NCBI RefSeq assembly: GCF_000214665.1
Contig: NC_015572.1
Span: forward strand, 2,480,001 to 2,544,000
Direction of reading: 5' to 3'
DNA: 64,000 bases
Origin: Methylomonas methanica MC09
Lineage (GTDB): Bacteria > Pseudomonadota > Gammaproteobacteria > Methylococcales > Methylomonadaceae
Shown: positions 9,180-18,881 of the stretch, one piece after another
How positions within the stretch are numbered: position 1 is the stretch's first letter
Layout: every line of letters begins with the position of its first letter
Position numbers and translations under genes: made by a program
The notes under the pieces: generated by a model
The model's input: only the letters and a program-made list of their open reading frames with translations
Database searches by the model: none
Told to the model about the DNA's origin: nothing

Positions 9180-11135
9180 CTATACGGTCGTCATCCAATA
9201 AAATTGATACGGCGATAACACGATACGATTCTCGAATTGTGCGGGTTTGGTACCTGTGTATAAATCGATTTTCTGGCCGTGCAGATTAAAGCCACGGTTG
9301 TTGACTCTGTCCAGATCCAAGTATTGAGGATTGCTGTCGAAATTGGCCACTACCAAAATGCGTTCGGAGGGGCGCTGATGATCGAAGCGCATGTAACAAA
9401 GTAAATGTTCGTTGTCGGTATCCAGGATTTCCCGGTTGTTAAAATCGGCAAAGGCCGAGGTTTCCTTACGGATAGCGATCATTTTCTTCAAGGCGTTGAA
9501 CAGCACATATTCGATGGTACCTTGCTTTTTACGTAATTCCGCCCGCTCCCAATTGATTTTAGGCCGGTGTAGCCAACGGTTATCGTCGCGCTTGCCTTCG
9601 TCGTCTCGGTAACTGTAATCGTTAACCACGCCTAAGGCGTCGCCGTTATATAGCAAGGGAATGCCGCCGAAAGACAAAATCAGGCTGTGCACTAACAGTA
9701 TTCGGTTGATAGCGTTATTAATCAGTTCCTGATCATTGCTTTCGATACCGGCCTCCAATCCGACCAACGACGCTAGCGATCCGCAAATTCTGGCGTCGCC
9801 GGTGACTTCGTCGCGCATAAACACTTCTCCGCGGGCGGGCGATGTCTCGAACTGGCCGCTGAAATAATCGATTAAAAACTGACGATGCGCATAGGGTTCA
9901 TAGCCGGCCGCGCGTACATCGTTATCGTCAAAACCGAAGCCGATATCGTCATGGCAGCGTGCGTAATTCAACCAAGTGGCGCGCTCGAGTTTGGCGGGCA
10001 GGTTTTTTAAGCCTTGATAGAGTAACTTGGCATTGTGTGTGGCGATACCATCCCACAGCAAAGCCATGAACGTGGCGTTATAGGCAATTTCGCATTCCTT
10101 GGCAATGATGGCATCCTCGCCGAAATACTTGATGACTTCCACGGGTGCGACGATGGCTTCGGCGATAAACAGCACACCGGGGGCCGTGACTTGGCAGCAG
10201 TCTTTCAGTAATTGCAAAATCAAATGCGCGTTACGCTCGTTCTGGCAACTGGTGCCGATTTTCTTCCACAAAAAGGCCACGGCATCCAAGCGTAATACGT
10301 CGACCCCCTGATTGGCCCAAAACAGGATGATATCCAGCATTTCGATAAACACTTTCGGGTTGCTGTAATTCAGGTCCCATTGGTAATCGTGAAATACCGT
10401 CATCACCCATTTTTGCATGTCTTCGTTCCAGGTGAAGTTGCCGGGGTCGGTTTCCGGGAAGATTTGCGGCATGGTTTGTTCGAACATATCCGGAATTTCC
10501 CGGTTGTCGAAGGTAAAGTAATAATCCTGGTAGCGTTGTTCGCCTTGTATGGCTTTTTGAGCCCATTCATGTTCATCCGAAGTGTGGTTGAGCACAATAT
10601 CCAGCACCAGCAAAATATCGCGTTTTCTAAAGTCCTTGGCGACCAGTGCCAAGTCATCCAGGTTGCCGACACGTTCGTCGATTTGGCGGAAATCGCTGAT
10701 GGCGTAACCGCCGTCGCTTTTGCCGATGGGACATTTTAGTATCGGCATGATATGCACCATATTGATGCCCAATTCCATAAGATAAGGCGTCTTGTTGGTC
10801 AAATCGGCCAGGTTTTCGGCGAATCCGTTGGTATAAAGCGCCATTCCCACCCACTTTTGCGACAAGAACCAGTTGTGATCGCGTTCGCGTTCGATGTCGA
10901 CCTTTTCCAGTTCAGCCGAACGGTTGATATAACCTTTGGCCATGGTTTCCACCAGACTCAGCATTTGGGCTTGAAAATCCTCCCTATGCCCGTAAAGGTT
11001 ATGGAACAGCGAATAAATGGCATAAAAATTGGCCCCCAAACGGGTATAAAAATGCCTTAAATCCTGACGGATGATTTCAGGCTTCAGGTCATCGAGAATG
11101 GCGTTTAGCAGCGAATGTGATTCTTGTTCGTACAT
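9180..11135 (-). CDS. ams: Amylosucrase (GH13 subfamily 4)
   Basis: The 651-residue enzyme has the length and layout of amylosucrase, which moves glucosyl units from sucrose onto alpha-1,4 glucan or splits sucrose. GH13 catalytic strands are visible: DIVLNHTSDEHEW, then GVDVLRLDAVAF with the nucleophile Asp, FIAEAIVAP with the acid/base Glu, and YARCHDDIGFGF with the transition-state His-Asp. There is no signal peptide, so it is cytoplasmic. Several type I methanotrophs make sucrose as a compatible solute and carry this enzyme for turnover; no sucrose synthesis gene is next to it here. It stands alone, convergent with the GTPase pair and divergent from pomA. Confidence 0.92.
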   Translation of the reverse strand: MYEQESHSLLNAILDDLKPEIIRQDLRHFYTRLGANFYAIYSLFHNLYGHREDFQAQMLSLVETMAKGYINRSAELEKVDIERERDHNWFLSQKWVGMALYTNGFAENLADLTNKTPYLMELGINMVHIMPILKCPIGKSDGGYAISDFRQIDERVGNLDDLALVAKDFRKRDILLVLDIVLNHTSDEHEWAQKAIQGEQRYQDYYFTFDNREIPDMFEQTMPQIFPETDPGNFTWNEDMQKWVMTVFHDYQWDLNYSNPKVFIEMLDIILFWANQGVDVLRLDAVAFLWKKIGTSCQNERNAHLILQLLKDCCQVTAPGVLFIAEAIVAPVEVIKYFGEDAIIAKECEIAYNATFMALLWDGIATHNAKLLYQGLKNLPAKLERATWLNYARCHDDIGFGFDDNDVRAAGYEPYAHRQFLIDYFSGQFETSPARGEVFMRDEVTGDARICGSLASLVGLEAGIESNDQELINNAINRILLVHSLILSFGGIPLLYNGDALGVVNDYSYRDDEGKRDDNRWLHRPKINWERAELRKKQGTIEYVLFNALKKMIAIRKETSAFADFNNREILDTDNEHLLCYMRFDHQRPSERILVVANFDSNPQYLDLDRVNNRGFNLHGQKIDLYTGTKPAQFENRIVLSPYQFYWMTTV

Positions 11136-11427
11136 GATATTCCTTGAGAAATTGATTTACTCGTGTATCAGGGCTATAGGCTTGGGGCCATGGTGAGAAC
11201 CGGAGATGTTAAAAGTTGTACTGTAAAACTGTCGGTAGGGCAAAAACAGCCGCCAGCAGTCGGTATCAAAACAAAAAGCGGGCTTTTCAGGTTTACCCTA
11301 CAAGATCAGCAAGCATAATTCAACGCTGAAATTAACAGGTGAATTTACAGTAAAGCTGCGTAAACTTGCTAATTCGGCTATCCTGATAAGGTTTAAAATA
11401 ACAGTATTCCGAGAGAGAGGATAATAA

Positions 11428-12180
11428 GTGGATATTGCAACATTATTGGGTTTTTTACTTGGCATCGGTATCATCGCGGCGGCCATTGTAACCGGCGGCA
11501 GCATTATGCTGTTCATCGATGTACCCTCCATTTTGATTGTGTTTGGCGGTACATTCGGCGTGTCCTTGATGCGCTTGCCGATTGCGGATTTTCTGCGGTC
11601 CTTCGGCGTAGCGGGCCGGGCTTTCATGAACAAAAAAGTAGATCCCAATGTTTTGATTGAAGAAGCCGTAACACTGGCGGATATGGCCCGTAAAAACGGC
11701 TTGTTGGCTTTAGAGTCGGCCGAAGTGTCCGACGATTTTATGAAAAAAGGCATTCGACTGTGTGTGGATGGCTACAACCCCGAGTTCGTTAAAAACCTGT
11801 TGCAACAAGACATCGACTTAATGGTGAGCCGTAATGAAGTGGGGCAGAACATGTGGAAAGGGGTGGCTGACTTGGCACCGGCAATGGGCATGATCGGTAC
11901 CTTGGTCGGTTTGGTGCAAATGTTGGCAAACATGTCCGACCCAGCGGCCATCGGACCGGCCATGGCGGTTGCCCTGTTGACCACTCTATACGGCGCAATG
12001 ATCGCCAACGTATTCGCGTTACCGATGATCGATAAATTAGCCAGCGTGCTAAATTATGAAAAAGCCAATAAAGAGTTGGTGATGAACTTTATCGCGAATC
12101 TTCAGGAAGGTACTAATCCCAAGGTATTGAGAACGTTACTGAATACCTATGTGGCCGAGAAAAAACGTCAGGAGGAATAG
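11428..12180 (+). CDS. pomA: Flagellar motor stator protein, PomA/MotA family
   Basis: The 250-residue protein starts at a GTG (11428) after GAGAGAGG and reads MDIATLLGFLLGIG, like PomA of sodium-driven motors. Four transmembrane segments fit: residues about 4-22 and 30-50, then 145-170 and 178-200 with the typical GMIGTLVGLVQMLANM and LLTTLYGAMIANVFALP. A cytoplasmic loop of about 90 residues lies between. PomA and PomB form the ion channel that pushes on the rotor. pomB follows 2 bp later. The PomA-like N-terminus suggests Na+ as the ion, which is inference. Confidence 0.92.
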   Translation: MDIATLLGFLLGIGIIAAAIVTGGSIMLFIDVPSILIVFGGTFGVSLMRLPIADFLRSFGVAGRAFMNKKVDPNVLIEEAVTLADMARKNGLLALESAEVSDDFMKKGIRLCVDGYNPEFVKNLLQQDIDLMVSRNEVGQNMWKGVADLAPAMGMIGTLVGLVQMLANMSDPAAIGPAMAVALLTTLYGAMIANVFALPMIDKLASVLNYEKANKELVMNFIANLQEGTNPKVLRTLLNTYVAEKKRQEE

Positions 12181-12182
12181 CA

Positions 12183-13061
12183 ATGGCCGATTGTCCGAAA
12201 TGCCCCCCCGTCGGCGCGCCGATGTGGTTGGCAACCTTTGCCGACCTGATGTCGCTGCTGATGTGTTTTTTCGTGTTGTTACTGTCCATGGCAAGCATGG
12301 ATGTGGTCAAGTTTAAAGCGGTTGCGGATTCGTTAAAAGAAGCCTTTGGCGTGCAGCGGGAAATCCAGGTCGATCAAATTCCGATGGGCACCAGTATCAT
12401 CGAGCAGCACTTCAGTCCCGGCCAAGTGCAGCAGACGCCGATTGATGAAATTCGTCAATCCACCGAAGAGGAAAAGGAGAAAATTGAAACCCCCGAGGAC
12501 ATGGAGATCGCCAAGCAAAAAGTCATCGAAGCCAAGTTGGAAGAGATCAAATCCGAGGCCGATAAAATTAAGAAGGAATTGCAATCGGAAATAGAGCAGG
12601 GCTTGGTAACCGTGGAAACCAATGGGTTTCGTATCGTGATCCGCATCAATGAAAAAGGCTCTTTTTCTTCCGCCAGCGCAGTCTTGAAACCGGGGTTTGA
12701 GCCGGTTATGGACAAAATCACCCAAGCGGTTATGGAATCGAAAGGAAAAGTGATTGTTGCCGGCCATACCGACGACATTCCGATTAAAACCATTATGTAC
12801 CGATCCAACTGGGAGTTGTCTTCGTCCCGTGCGGTGACCGTCGCGCAATATATGTTGGAAAAACAACAAATCGATCCGAAGCGTTTTTTGATCGAAGGGC
12901 ACGCCGATACGCATCCCTTGGTGCCGAACGATTCACCGCAAGACCGCGCCATAAACAGACGGGTGGAAATTGTGATTGCCCGGGACGAAGCGTTGTTAAA
13001 CGATCAGAATCAAACCGTGCAAACCATTCAAGTAGATCCCTCGACAGACAAAATACCTTAA
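12183..13061 (+). CDS. pomB: Flagellar motor stator protein, PomB/MotB family
   Basis: The 292-residue protein has one N-terminal transmembrane helix, APMWLATFADLMSLLMCFFV, with the ion-binding Asp in FADLM (about residue 22). A charged, coiled-coil linker with many Glu and Lys follows (about residues 90-140), and then the OmpA-like peptidoglycan-binding domain with KVIVAGHTDDIPI, NWELSSSRAVTVAQYML and the closing RRVEI. It partners PomA, anchoring the stator to the cell wall. No rotor or filament gene is adjacent, so this is a separate stator operon, which continues into a PilZ gene. Confidence 0.93.
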   Translation: MADCPKCPPVGAPMWLATFADLMSLLMCFFVLLLSMASMDVVKFKAVADSLKEAFGVQREIQVDQIPMGTSIIEQHFSPGQVQQTPIDEIRQSTEEEKEKIETPEDMEIAKQKVIEAKLEEIKSEADKIKKELQSEIEQGLVTVETNGFRIVIRINEKGSFSSASAVLKPGFEPVMDKITQAVMESKGKVIVAGHTDDIPIKTIMYRSNWELSSSRAVTVAQYMLEKQQIDPKRFLIEGHADTHPLVPNDSPQDRAINRRVEIVIARDEALLNDQNQTVQTIQVDPSTDKIP

Positions 13062-13077
13062 GCCAGGAACTTTTATT

Positions 13078-13674
13078 ATGCTTAATGCAACAGCCGAAAG
13101 ACGGCGTTTTTTCAGAATTAACGATACCGTCAGCATGTCTTATCGACAAATCGACGAAGCGACAGCCAATTTGGGACTCAAATCGACCGGCATTATCGGT
13201 AGCGAATTTTCATTAGCGGCCACTTTGGACGTCTTATCGCAAGAAGCGTTGCGCATCATGCAGCGGTTGGAGAAACAAAGCCCGGAGCTATTGGAACTCT
13301 ACCGTATCTTGGACGCAAAAGTGAATGCCGTGGCCCAGGCCACCATGTTTGTCGGCAGTAATGTAAATGCGCAAAATTGTCAGGACGTCAATTTAAGTGC
13401 GTCGGGATTGGCTTTTGAACAAGCCGAGCCCATGTCGATCGGCCAAAATCTGGCTATTGAAATCTACTTGCCCAGTACCTTGGCATTGATGCAGATATAC
13501 GGTCGCGTGGTAAGCTGTCGGCAGAACGATGCCGCCGCCGAGCAATCCGTAAAATATACCGTCAGCGTTGACTTTACCCATGTCAAGGAAGAAGATCAGG
13601 AACTGCTGATCAAGCATGTGGTACGGACCCAATGGCAACAGTTACGGGACAGTAAAGCCCAATCCGAAATATAG
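13078..13674 (+). CDS. PilZ-domain protein downstream of pomAB
   Basis: This 198-residue protein starts 16 bp after pomB. The N-terminus contains ERRRFFRI, the arginine-rich switch (RxxxR) that binds cyclic di-GMP, and the later NLSASGLAFEQ (about residues 102-113) is the D/NxSxxG half of the PilZ signature. The two halves are separated by about 80 helical residues, so the arginine motif sits ahead of a long insert. PilZ proteins carry c-di-GMP signals to motility and surface machinery; its place after the stator genes suggests control of this motor. A diguanylate cyclase lies 4 kb downstream. Confidence 0.85.
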   Translation: MLNATAERRRFFRINDTVSMSYRQIDEATANLGLKSTGIIGSEFSLAATLDVLSQEALRIMQRLEKQSPELLELYRILDAKVNAVAQATMFVGSNVNAQNCQDVNLSASGLAFEQAEPMSIGQNLAIEIYLPSTLALMQIYGRVVSCRQNDAAAEQSVKYTVSVDFTHVKEEDQELLIKHVVRTQWQQLRDSKAQSEI

Positions 13675-13724
13675 CGCGGCATCGTTGCCAAGTTGAATCG
13701 TTAATTGATGCCCTTGAAACTACA

Positions 13725-13910
13725 ATGAAACATTACAACGAAGACTGCGCCTTATGTAAGATGATGCGCAGCATGGCCTTCACCGGAGTCGGTATGGGTA
13801 TAGGCGCCGGGGTTGCCTACCTTTTGGGCGCCAGCAGGGAGAATATGGTGTATTCCGGAATCGTAGTAGCCGCGATTCTGATATTCGGATTGGCGGGGCG
13901 ACAAAAATAA
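13725..13910 (+). CDS. Small membrane protein with cysteine pair
   Basis: The 61-residue product has DCALCKMM near the N-terminus (a CxxC pair) and two predicted membrane helices, about residues 17-34 (GVGMGIGAGVAYLLGA) and 40-57 (MVYSGIVVAAILIFGLA). I do not recognise the family. It follows the PilZ gene by 50 bp in the same direction and may share the pomAB transcript. The composition and conserved-looking CxxC make a real gene likely, but no function is evident. Confidence 0.55.
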   Translation: MKHYNEDCALCKMMRSMAFTGVGMGIGAGVAYLLGASRENMVYSGIVVAAILIFGLAGRQK

Positions 13911-13975
13911 CGATTGCGAACACTAACCGGCCGACAACAATGACACTGGCCGGCTGCGTCAATTAGATAGCTGCG

Positions 13976-14695
13976 CTAAGGTTGATGTACTTTTAAAAAA
14001 TCCATGGAAACCCAGCCGTCAATCGCTCCGTCTCCTTCCGCATCAATGGCGGCCCAGCCGTCTTTCTCCCTAACTACATAGACCTGGGTATCCTTGGGCA
14101 GCACTTTCTGAATTTCGAATTGCATGCCGGCACCGCTGCGAACGCGCAGACCATCGCGCGCGGCAACGCTGTATATCGTACGTGAATCGTCGGCATGGAT
14201 GATCTGCGGCATATCGCTGGTATTTAGGAAAGTATCGCCGTGATCGGTATCCAACCAAAGTTGCCCCTCCGCCGCTCTGCGTTTAACCAGCCCGGGCAAG
14301 GCCACTTTTTTACCGGTTTTAGGGTTTAAGGCTTTTACCCATTTACTCAATTCGCTGGGTACGCAGTCGTAATCGCCGTTGTTCAGTCTGCGCAGCAAGG
14401 TGCTGGATAACAAGCTGCCGATGCCGGCGTTAAATACGAAGCTGGCTAAAGCGGCAAATTGATTGTCATGCAGCGGCACCCGCACGCACTTTTCGACTTG
14501 TTCCCCGCATTGGCCCAAGTCTTGGGCGAGTAGTTTGTCCGCCTCGGCCTGGGTGATTTCATCGCCTTTTTTTACGCCCTTGGTATGGCCGTAGCCTATG
14601 GTCCAAACGCCGGCGGGGCATAGATAAGCCTGCAGTTTTAAGCCTTCAAATTTTTGTACCAGTTTTATACCGGCTGAATTTATTTTTCTTGCCAT
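13976..14695 (-). CDS. GH24 lysozyme-like muramidase with C-terminal SH3 domain
   Basis: The 239-residue protein begins with a T4/lambdoid endolysin-type GH24 domain: GIKLVQKFEGLKLQAYLCPA with catalytic Glu at about residue 16, GVWTIGYGHT with the conserved Asp replaced by the usual Trp-Thr context, and NQFAALASFVFNAG. From about residue 165 a bacterial SH3 domain follows (ARDGLRVRSGAGMQF, then VLPKDTQVYVVREKDGWAAI). No signal peptide is seen. GH24 enzymes are typical of phages, but no other phage gene is nearby; this looks like a domesticated peptidoglycan hydrolase, or a remnant. Confidence 0.85.
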   Translation of the reverse strand: MARKINSAGIKLVQKFEGLKLQAYLCPAGVWTIGYGHTKGVKKGDEITQAEADKLLAQDLGQCGEQVEKCVRVPLHDNQFAALASFVFNAGIGSLLSSTLLRRLNNGDYDCVPSELSKWVKALNPKTGKKVALPGLVKRRAAEGQLWLDTDHGDTFLNTSDMPQIIHADDSRTIYSVAARDGLRVRSGAGMQFEIQKVLPKDTQVYVVREKDGWAAIDAEGDGAIDGWVSMDFLKVHQP

Positions 14696-14832
14696 GATGT
14701 GTGCTCCCGATCGATTTATGAGCTAAACATTTCAAGGTCAGCGATTGACCCGGCTAAGACCAGCAAACTTGACCTGAAGTGTCGGACGCGGGCAACGCAT
14801 ATATAGAGTGACGTTGCCCTTGGCGCCCGGAA

Positions 14833-16224
14833 CTATTCTTGCAGTGCTTTCAATAAAGCCAACAGCTTGTCGTTGGCATCGCCGAACAGCATGCGGGTAT
14901 TTTCGTGCACGAACAGCGGATTGCCCACTCCCGCATAACCGGACGCCATGCTGCGTTTCATGACGATGGTCGTGCCGCTTTTCCAGCATTCCAGTACCGG
15001 CATGCCGGCGATGGGGCTATTCGGATCGTTCAACGCCGACGGATTGACGATGTCGTTGGCGCCAATCACGATGCTCACGTCGGTATTAGGGAAGTCCGCG
15101 TTGATTTCATCCATTTCGAACACGATGTCATACGGCACCTTGGCTTCGGCCAGTAACACATTCATGTGGCCCGGCATGCGGCCGGCCACCGGATGGATGG
15201 CGAAGCGTACTTTTTTACCCAGGCTGGTCAGCAATTTGGTGATTTCATTGACCGTATGCTGAGCTTGGGCTACCGCCATGCCGTAACCGGGGATGATGAC
15301 GATGCTTTTGGAATCGCGCAGCAATTGCGCGGTTTCTTCGGCTTCGATAGGCTGAATATCGCCTTCCACTTCCGCGGATTCACCGCCGCCGGCGCTGCCG
15401 AAACCGCCGGCGATTACACTGAGGAAATGACGGTTCATTGCGCGGCACATGATGTAGCTGAGTATCGCGCCGCTACTGCCGACCAGAGCGCCGGTGACGA
15501 TCAGTAAGTCGTTGCTCAGCATAAAGCCGGTGGCCGCGGCAGCCCATCCGGAATAGCTGTTCAACATCGACACTACCACCGGCATATCGGCGCCACCGAT
15601 AGCCATGACCATGTGTATGCCGAATACCATGGCAATGCCGGTCATGATCATCAATGGGATCAGCGCATCGTTCGATTCGGCCCCGGCCAGAAAACGCTGG
15701 CCCAGAAATACGGTTGCGATCAGCATGATCAGGTTCAGCCAGTGTCGGGCCGGCAATAGCAGCGGTTTTCCGTTGATTTTTCCGCACAACTTGCCGAACG
15801 CGATTACCGAACCCGAGAAGGTGACCGCGCCGATGAAAATGCCGATATAGATTTCAAGTTCGTGTATGGTTTTTTCCACGCCGGTAAGCGTCGAACCGTG
15901 GTCCATGAAACTGGCGTAACCGACCAAAACAGCCGCCATACCGACCAAACTGTGCATTAATGCGACCAATTCCGGCATCTGCGTCATTTCCACGCGGGCA
16001 GCTGCGGTTGCGCCAATCAGGCCGCCGGTGATTAAGGCGCCGGCGAGTATAGGATAGGCTGTGACATGGCCGCCGAGCACGGTGGCGAGTATGGCGATCG
16101 CCATGCCCAGCATGCCGTAATAATTGCCGCGGCGGGCGGTTTCTTGCTGACTCAGGCCGCTTAAGCTCAAAATGAAAAGAATCGATGCCGCGATATACGA
16201 CATGGTGACTAAACCTTGTGACAT
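14833..16224 (-). CDS. pntB: NAD(P) transhydrogenase subunit beta
   Basis: The 463-residue subunit combines about eight membrane helices in the first 260 residues with the NADP(H)-binding domain III at the C-terminus. Domain III shows [36 protein letters not shown] and [13 protein letters not shown], with a late [11 protein letters not shown]. With PntA it uses the proton gradient to drive hydride transfer from NADH to NADP+, important in methanotrophs that need NADPH for biosynthesis. It follows pntA by 11 bp in the same operon. Confidence 0.95.
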   Translation of the reverse strand: MSQGLVTMSYIAASILFILSLSGLSQQETARRGNYYGMLGMAIAILATVLGGHVTAYPILAGALITGGLIGATAAARVEMTQMPELVALMHSLVGMAAVLVGYASFMDHGSTLTGVEKTIHELEIYIGIFIGAVTFSGSVIAFGKLCGKINGKPLLLPARHWLNLIMLIATVFLGQRFLAGAESNDALIPLMIMTGIAMVFGIHMVMAIGGADMPVVVSMLNSYSGWAAAATGFMLSNDLLIVTGALVGSSGAILSYIMCRAMNRHFLSVIAGGFGSAGGGESAEVEGDIQPIEAEETAQLLRDSKSIVIIPGYGMAVAQAQHTVNEITKLLTSLGKKVRFAIHPVAGRMPGHMNVLLAEAKVPYDIVFEMDEINADFPNTDVSIVIGANDIVNPSALNDPNSPIAGMPVLECWKSGTTIVMKRSMASGYAGVGNPLFVHENTRMLFGDANDKLLALLKALQE

Positions 16225-16235
16225 TTGTGTTCCCC

Positions 16236-17789
16236 TTATTTTCTAAACATTTCCAGCATGCGCCGGGTGACTAGAAAGCCGCCGCAAATATTGATGGCGG
16301 CAATCAGAATCGCCACCCCTGAAAGGAGGGTGATAACCAGATTGTCCGGCGTAGACACCTGTAGCAAAGCGCCGATGACAATAATGCCGCTGATGGCGTT
16401 GGTGACGCTCATCAAAGGGGTGTGTAACGAGGCAGAGACATTCCATATCACCTGATAGCCGACAAAGCAGGCCAGCACGAATACGGTAAAGTGCTCCAAA
16501 AACGAATGCGGCGCTACAGCGCCCATACCGAATAAAGCAGCGCCCGCCAGCACGATCGGTAAAAACTGCCCGAGCAAGGATTTCTTTTTCTCGGGTTTGA
16601 CTTCAACCGCGGGTGATTCGGTAAGCGGTTTGTGGCTGGCGGTTATTTTGGGTGGCGGCGGCGGCCAAGTGATAGCGCCTTCCTTGATAACCGTGGCGCC
16701 TCGTATCACCTCATCCTCCATGTTGACATTGACAACGCCGTCTTTGCCTGGACATAAATCGGTCAGCAAATGGCGCAAGTTGGTGGCATATAATTGACTG
16801 GATTGATTCGCCAGACGACTGGGTAAATTGGTGTAGCCGATAATAGTGACATCGTGTTTCACCACGATTTGATCTTTCTCGGTCAAAGCGCAGTTACCGC
16901 CTTGCTCGGCCGCCAAGTCGACGATGACACTGCCGGGTTTCATGGATTTCACCATGCCGGCGGTAATCAGTTCCGGTGCCGGCTTACCGGGAATCAGCGC
17001 AGTGGTTATGATGATGTCCACTTCCATGGCCTGTCGGGCGAACAAGGCCATTTCGGCTTCGATGAATTCCTTGGACATGGTTTTGGCGTAACCGCCGCTG
17101 CCGGAACCGTCTTCCTTAAAGTCCAGCATCAGGAATTCGGCGTCCATGCTTTCGATCTGTTCTTTCACTTCCGGACGGGTATCGAAGGCCCGCACGATAG
17201 CCCCCATGCTCTTCGCCGCACCAATCGCCGCCAGACCGGCCACGCCAGCGCCGATCACCAGTACCTTGGCGGGCGGCACCTTGCCGGCCGCTGTGATTTG
17301 ACCGGTAAAGAAACGGCCGAAATGTTGGGCGGCCTCTACAATAGCGCGGTAACCGGCAATGTTGGCCATGGAGCTTAAGGCATCCATTTTTTGCGCACGC
17401 GACATGCGCGGCACGCTATCCATCGCCAGTACCGTGGCATTTTTAGCAGCCAGCTGTTTCATCAGGTTTTCGTTTTGAGCGGGCCAGATAAAACTAATTA
17501 AATGCTGACCGTCTTTCATCAACTCGACTTCATCGGTCGATAGTTCCGGATGGCGTTCCGGCGCTCTGACTTTCATAACGATGTCCGAGTCTTTCCACAC
17601 GGCTTTTGCGTCGGGCACAATTTCCACGCCTACTTCCCGGTACGCTTCGTCACTAATATTGGCCAATAATCCCGCGCCGCTTTCGATACACATCTTAAAG
17701 CCCAGTTTGATAATTTTATCGGCGGCTTCGGGTGTGGTGGCAACGCGTTTTTCACCATCGTGAATTTCTTTGGGTACGCCAATTTTCAT
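16236..17789 (-). CDS. pntA: NAD(P) transhydrogenase subunit alpha
   Basis: The 517-residue subunit has the alanine-dehydrogenase-like NAD(H)-binding domain I ([20 protein letters not shown], then [22 protein letters not shown], about residues 173-194), a proline-rich linker and four C-terminal membrane helices of domain II. It is a full-length fused alpha subunit, as in E. coli, rather than the split PntAA/PntAB form. AAGGAGC precedes the ATG. The promoter lies in the 159-bp gap shared with the divergent response regulator. Confidence 0.95.
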   Translation of the reverse strand: MKIGVPKEIHDGEKRVATTPEAADKIIKLGFKMCIESGAGLLANISDEAYREVGVEIVPDAKAVWKDSDIVMKVRAPERHPELSTDEVELMKDGQHLISFIWPAQNENLMKQLAAKNATVLAMDSVPRMSRAQKMDALSSMANIAGYRAIVEAAQHFGRFFTGQITAAGKVPPAKVLVIGAGVAGLAAIGAAKSMGAIVRAFDTRPEVKEQIESMDAEFLMLDFKEDGSGSGGYAKTMSKEFIEAEMALFARQAMEVDIIITTALIPGKPAPELITAGMVKSMKPGSVIVDLAAEQGGNCALTEKDQIVVKHDVTIIGYTNLPSRLANQSSQLYATNLRHLLTDLCPGKDGVVNVNMEDEVIRGATVIKEGAITWPPPPPKITASHKPLTESPAVEVKPEKKKSLLGQFLPIVLAGAALFGMGAVAPHSFLEHFTVFVLACFVGYQVIWNVSASLHTPLMSVTNAISGIIVIGALLQVSTPDNLVITLLSGVAILIAAINICGGFLVTRRMLEMFRK

Positions 17790-17842
17790 AATAGCTCCTT
17801 ATAGTGTCGGGCATGAGTCGATTAGTTTGCTATGCTTTCTCG

Positions 17843-17900
17843 TTATGACTTTGAGAATAGGGGATTGGCTATGTTTTATCAATCGTTTTCTAAGTCATAA
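17843..17900. promoter_or_regulatory. Inverted repeat between divergent pntA and response regulator
   Basis: Perfect 9-bp arms TTATGACTT (17843-17851) and AAGTCATAA (17892-17900) flank 40 bp in the 159-bp intergenic region. The right arm sits just ahead of an AT-rich stretch and a TTAGAAT box near 17910, about 35 bp from the response-regulator ATG. It could be a pair of half-sites for a regulator of one or both genes. Seen directly; function inferred. Confidence 0.35.
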
Positions 17901-17948
17901 AAAAATTTTAAGTTAGAATGCGAACAACGGAATGGAAATTTATCAAGC

Positions 17949-18881
17949 ATGAAAATTTTGGTTGTTGACGACAGCAAAGCCATGCGGATGTTGGTGGCGG
18001 AGTGCCTTAAGTCTTTAGGGCATGAGCTAGCTTATGCTGAAAACGGCGCGGACTGTCTGCAGTACGTGGCCGACTACGCAGTGGACTTGATCTTAATGGA
18101 TGTTGAGATGCCGTCCATCAACGGAATTGAGGCTACCAAAGCTATCCGGGAAATCAAAAAAGACGACTGGTTTCCGATCATTTTTCTCACCACACACAGC
18201 GATGACGACTCATTTGCCAAAGGCATTTTGGCCGGCGGCGATGCTTATCTGTTAAAGCCGCTTAATACTGTGCGTTTACAACTGACCGTGATCGCCATGG
18301 AACGCATTTATCTGATGCGGCAAAAGCTGTTCGATACCCAAAAAGCGCTCAAACAAGTCAACTTGGAGCTGGAGCACATCACGCTGTTCGATCAATTAAC
18401 CGGATTGGCTAATAGACGGAATTTCGATAGTACCTTGGAAAGACAGTTTGCTTGGGCTAAGCGTAATAAATCGCCTTTATCGGTGATTATCGGCGATGTG
18501 GATTATTTTAAAGTATTTAACGATTGCTACGGCCATCCGGCGGGGGACGAATGCTTAAGTCAAGTGGCCCGAGCCATAGCCGGGCAACTGAAGCGGTCTA
18601 TTGATTTGGCTTGCCGCTATGGCGGTGAAGAATTTACGATCATTTTGCCGGAAACCGATATGCAAGGCGCCCGGAAGGTGGCCGAGATGATCAGGCAGGC
18701 TGTTTTCGAACGGAATATTCCTCATGCGGGTTCCAATATAGCCGACAGAATCAGCATGAGTTTAGGGGTGGCGACCTACAATGGGCAATATCTTACCGGC
18801 CCGGAAATTACCAAAGCGGCCGACGACGCCCTATATCAGGCGAAGCGTAATGGTCGTAACAGGATAGAGGTGATGGCATGA
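17949..18881 (+). CDS. Response regulator with GGDEF diguanylate cyclase output
   Basis: The 310-residue protein has an N-terminal receiver (MKILVVDDSKAMRMLV, phosphoacceptor Asp in LILMDVEMP at about residue 53, Lys in LLKPLN) and a C-terminal GGDEF domain starting DQLTGLANRRNFD, with active site RYGGEEFTIILPE (about residue 222). The GGEEF form is catalytically competent. It should make cyclic di-GMP when phosphorylated. No RxxD inhibitory site is obvious just before GGEEF. The stop overlaps the next start (ATGA). Confidence 0.93.
   Translation: MKILVVDDSKAMRMLVAECLKSLGHELAYAENGADCLQYVADYAVDLILMDVEMPSINGIEATKAIREIKKDDWFPIIFLTTHSDDDSFAKGILAGGDAYLLKPLNTVRLQLTVIAMERIYLMRQKLFDTQKALKQVNLELEHITLFDQLTGLANRRNFDSTLERQFAWAKRNKSPLSVIIGDVDYFKVFNDCYGHPAGDECLSQVARAIAGQLKRSIDLACRYGGEEFTIILPETDMQGARKVAEMIRQAVFERNIPHAGSNIADRISMSLGVATYNGQYLTGPEITKAADDALYQAKRNGRNRIEVMA

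Noticed and set aside
13927..13953. CCGGCC/GGCCGG repeat between convergent genes as a terminator
   Set aside because: The stem is only 6 bp with a 15-base loop and no T-run.
13976..14695. Lysozyme-like gene as evidence of a prophage
   Set aside because: No capsid, portal, terminase, integrase or holin is nearby; the SH3 fusion is also found in cellular hydrolases.
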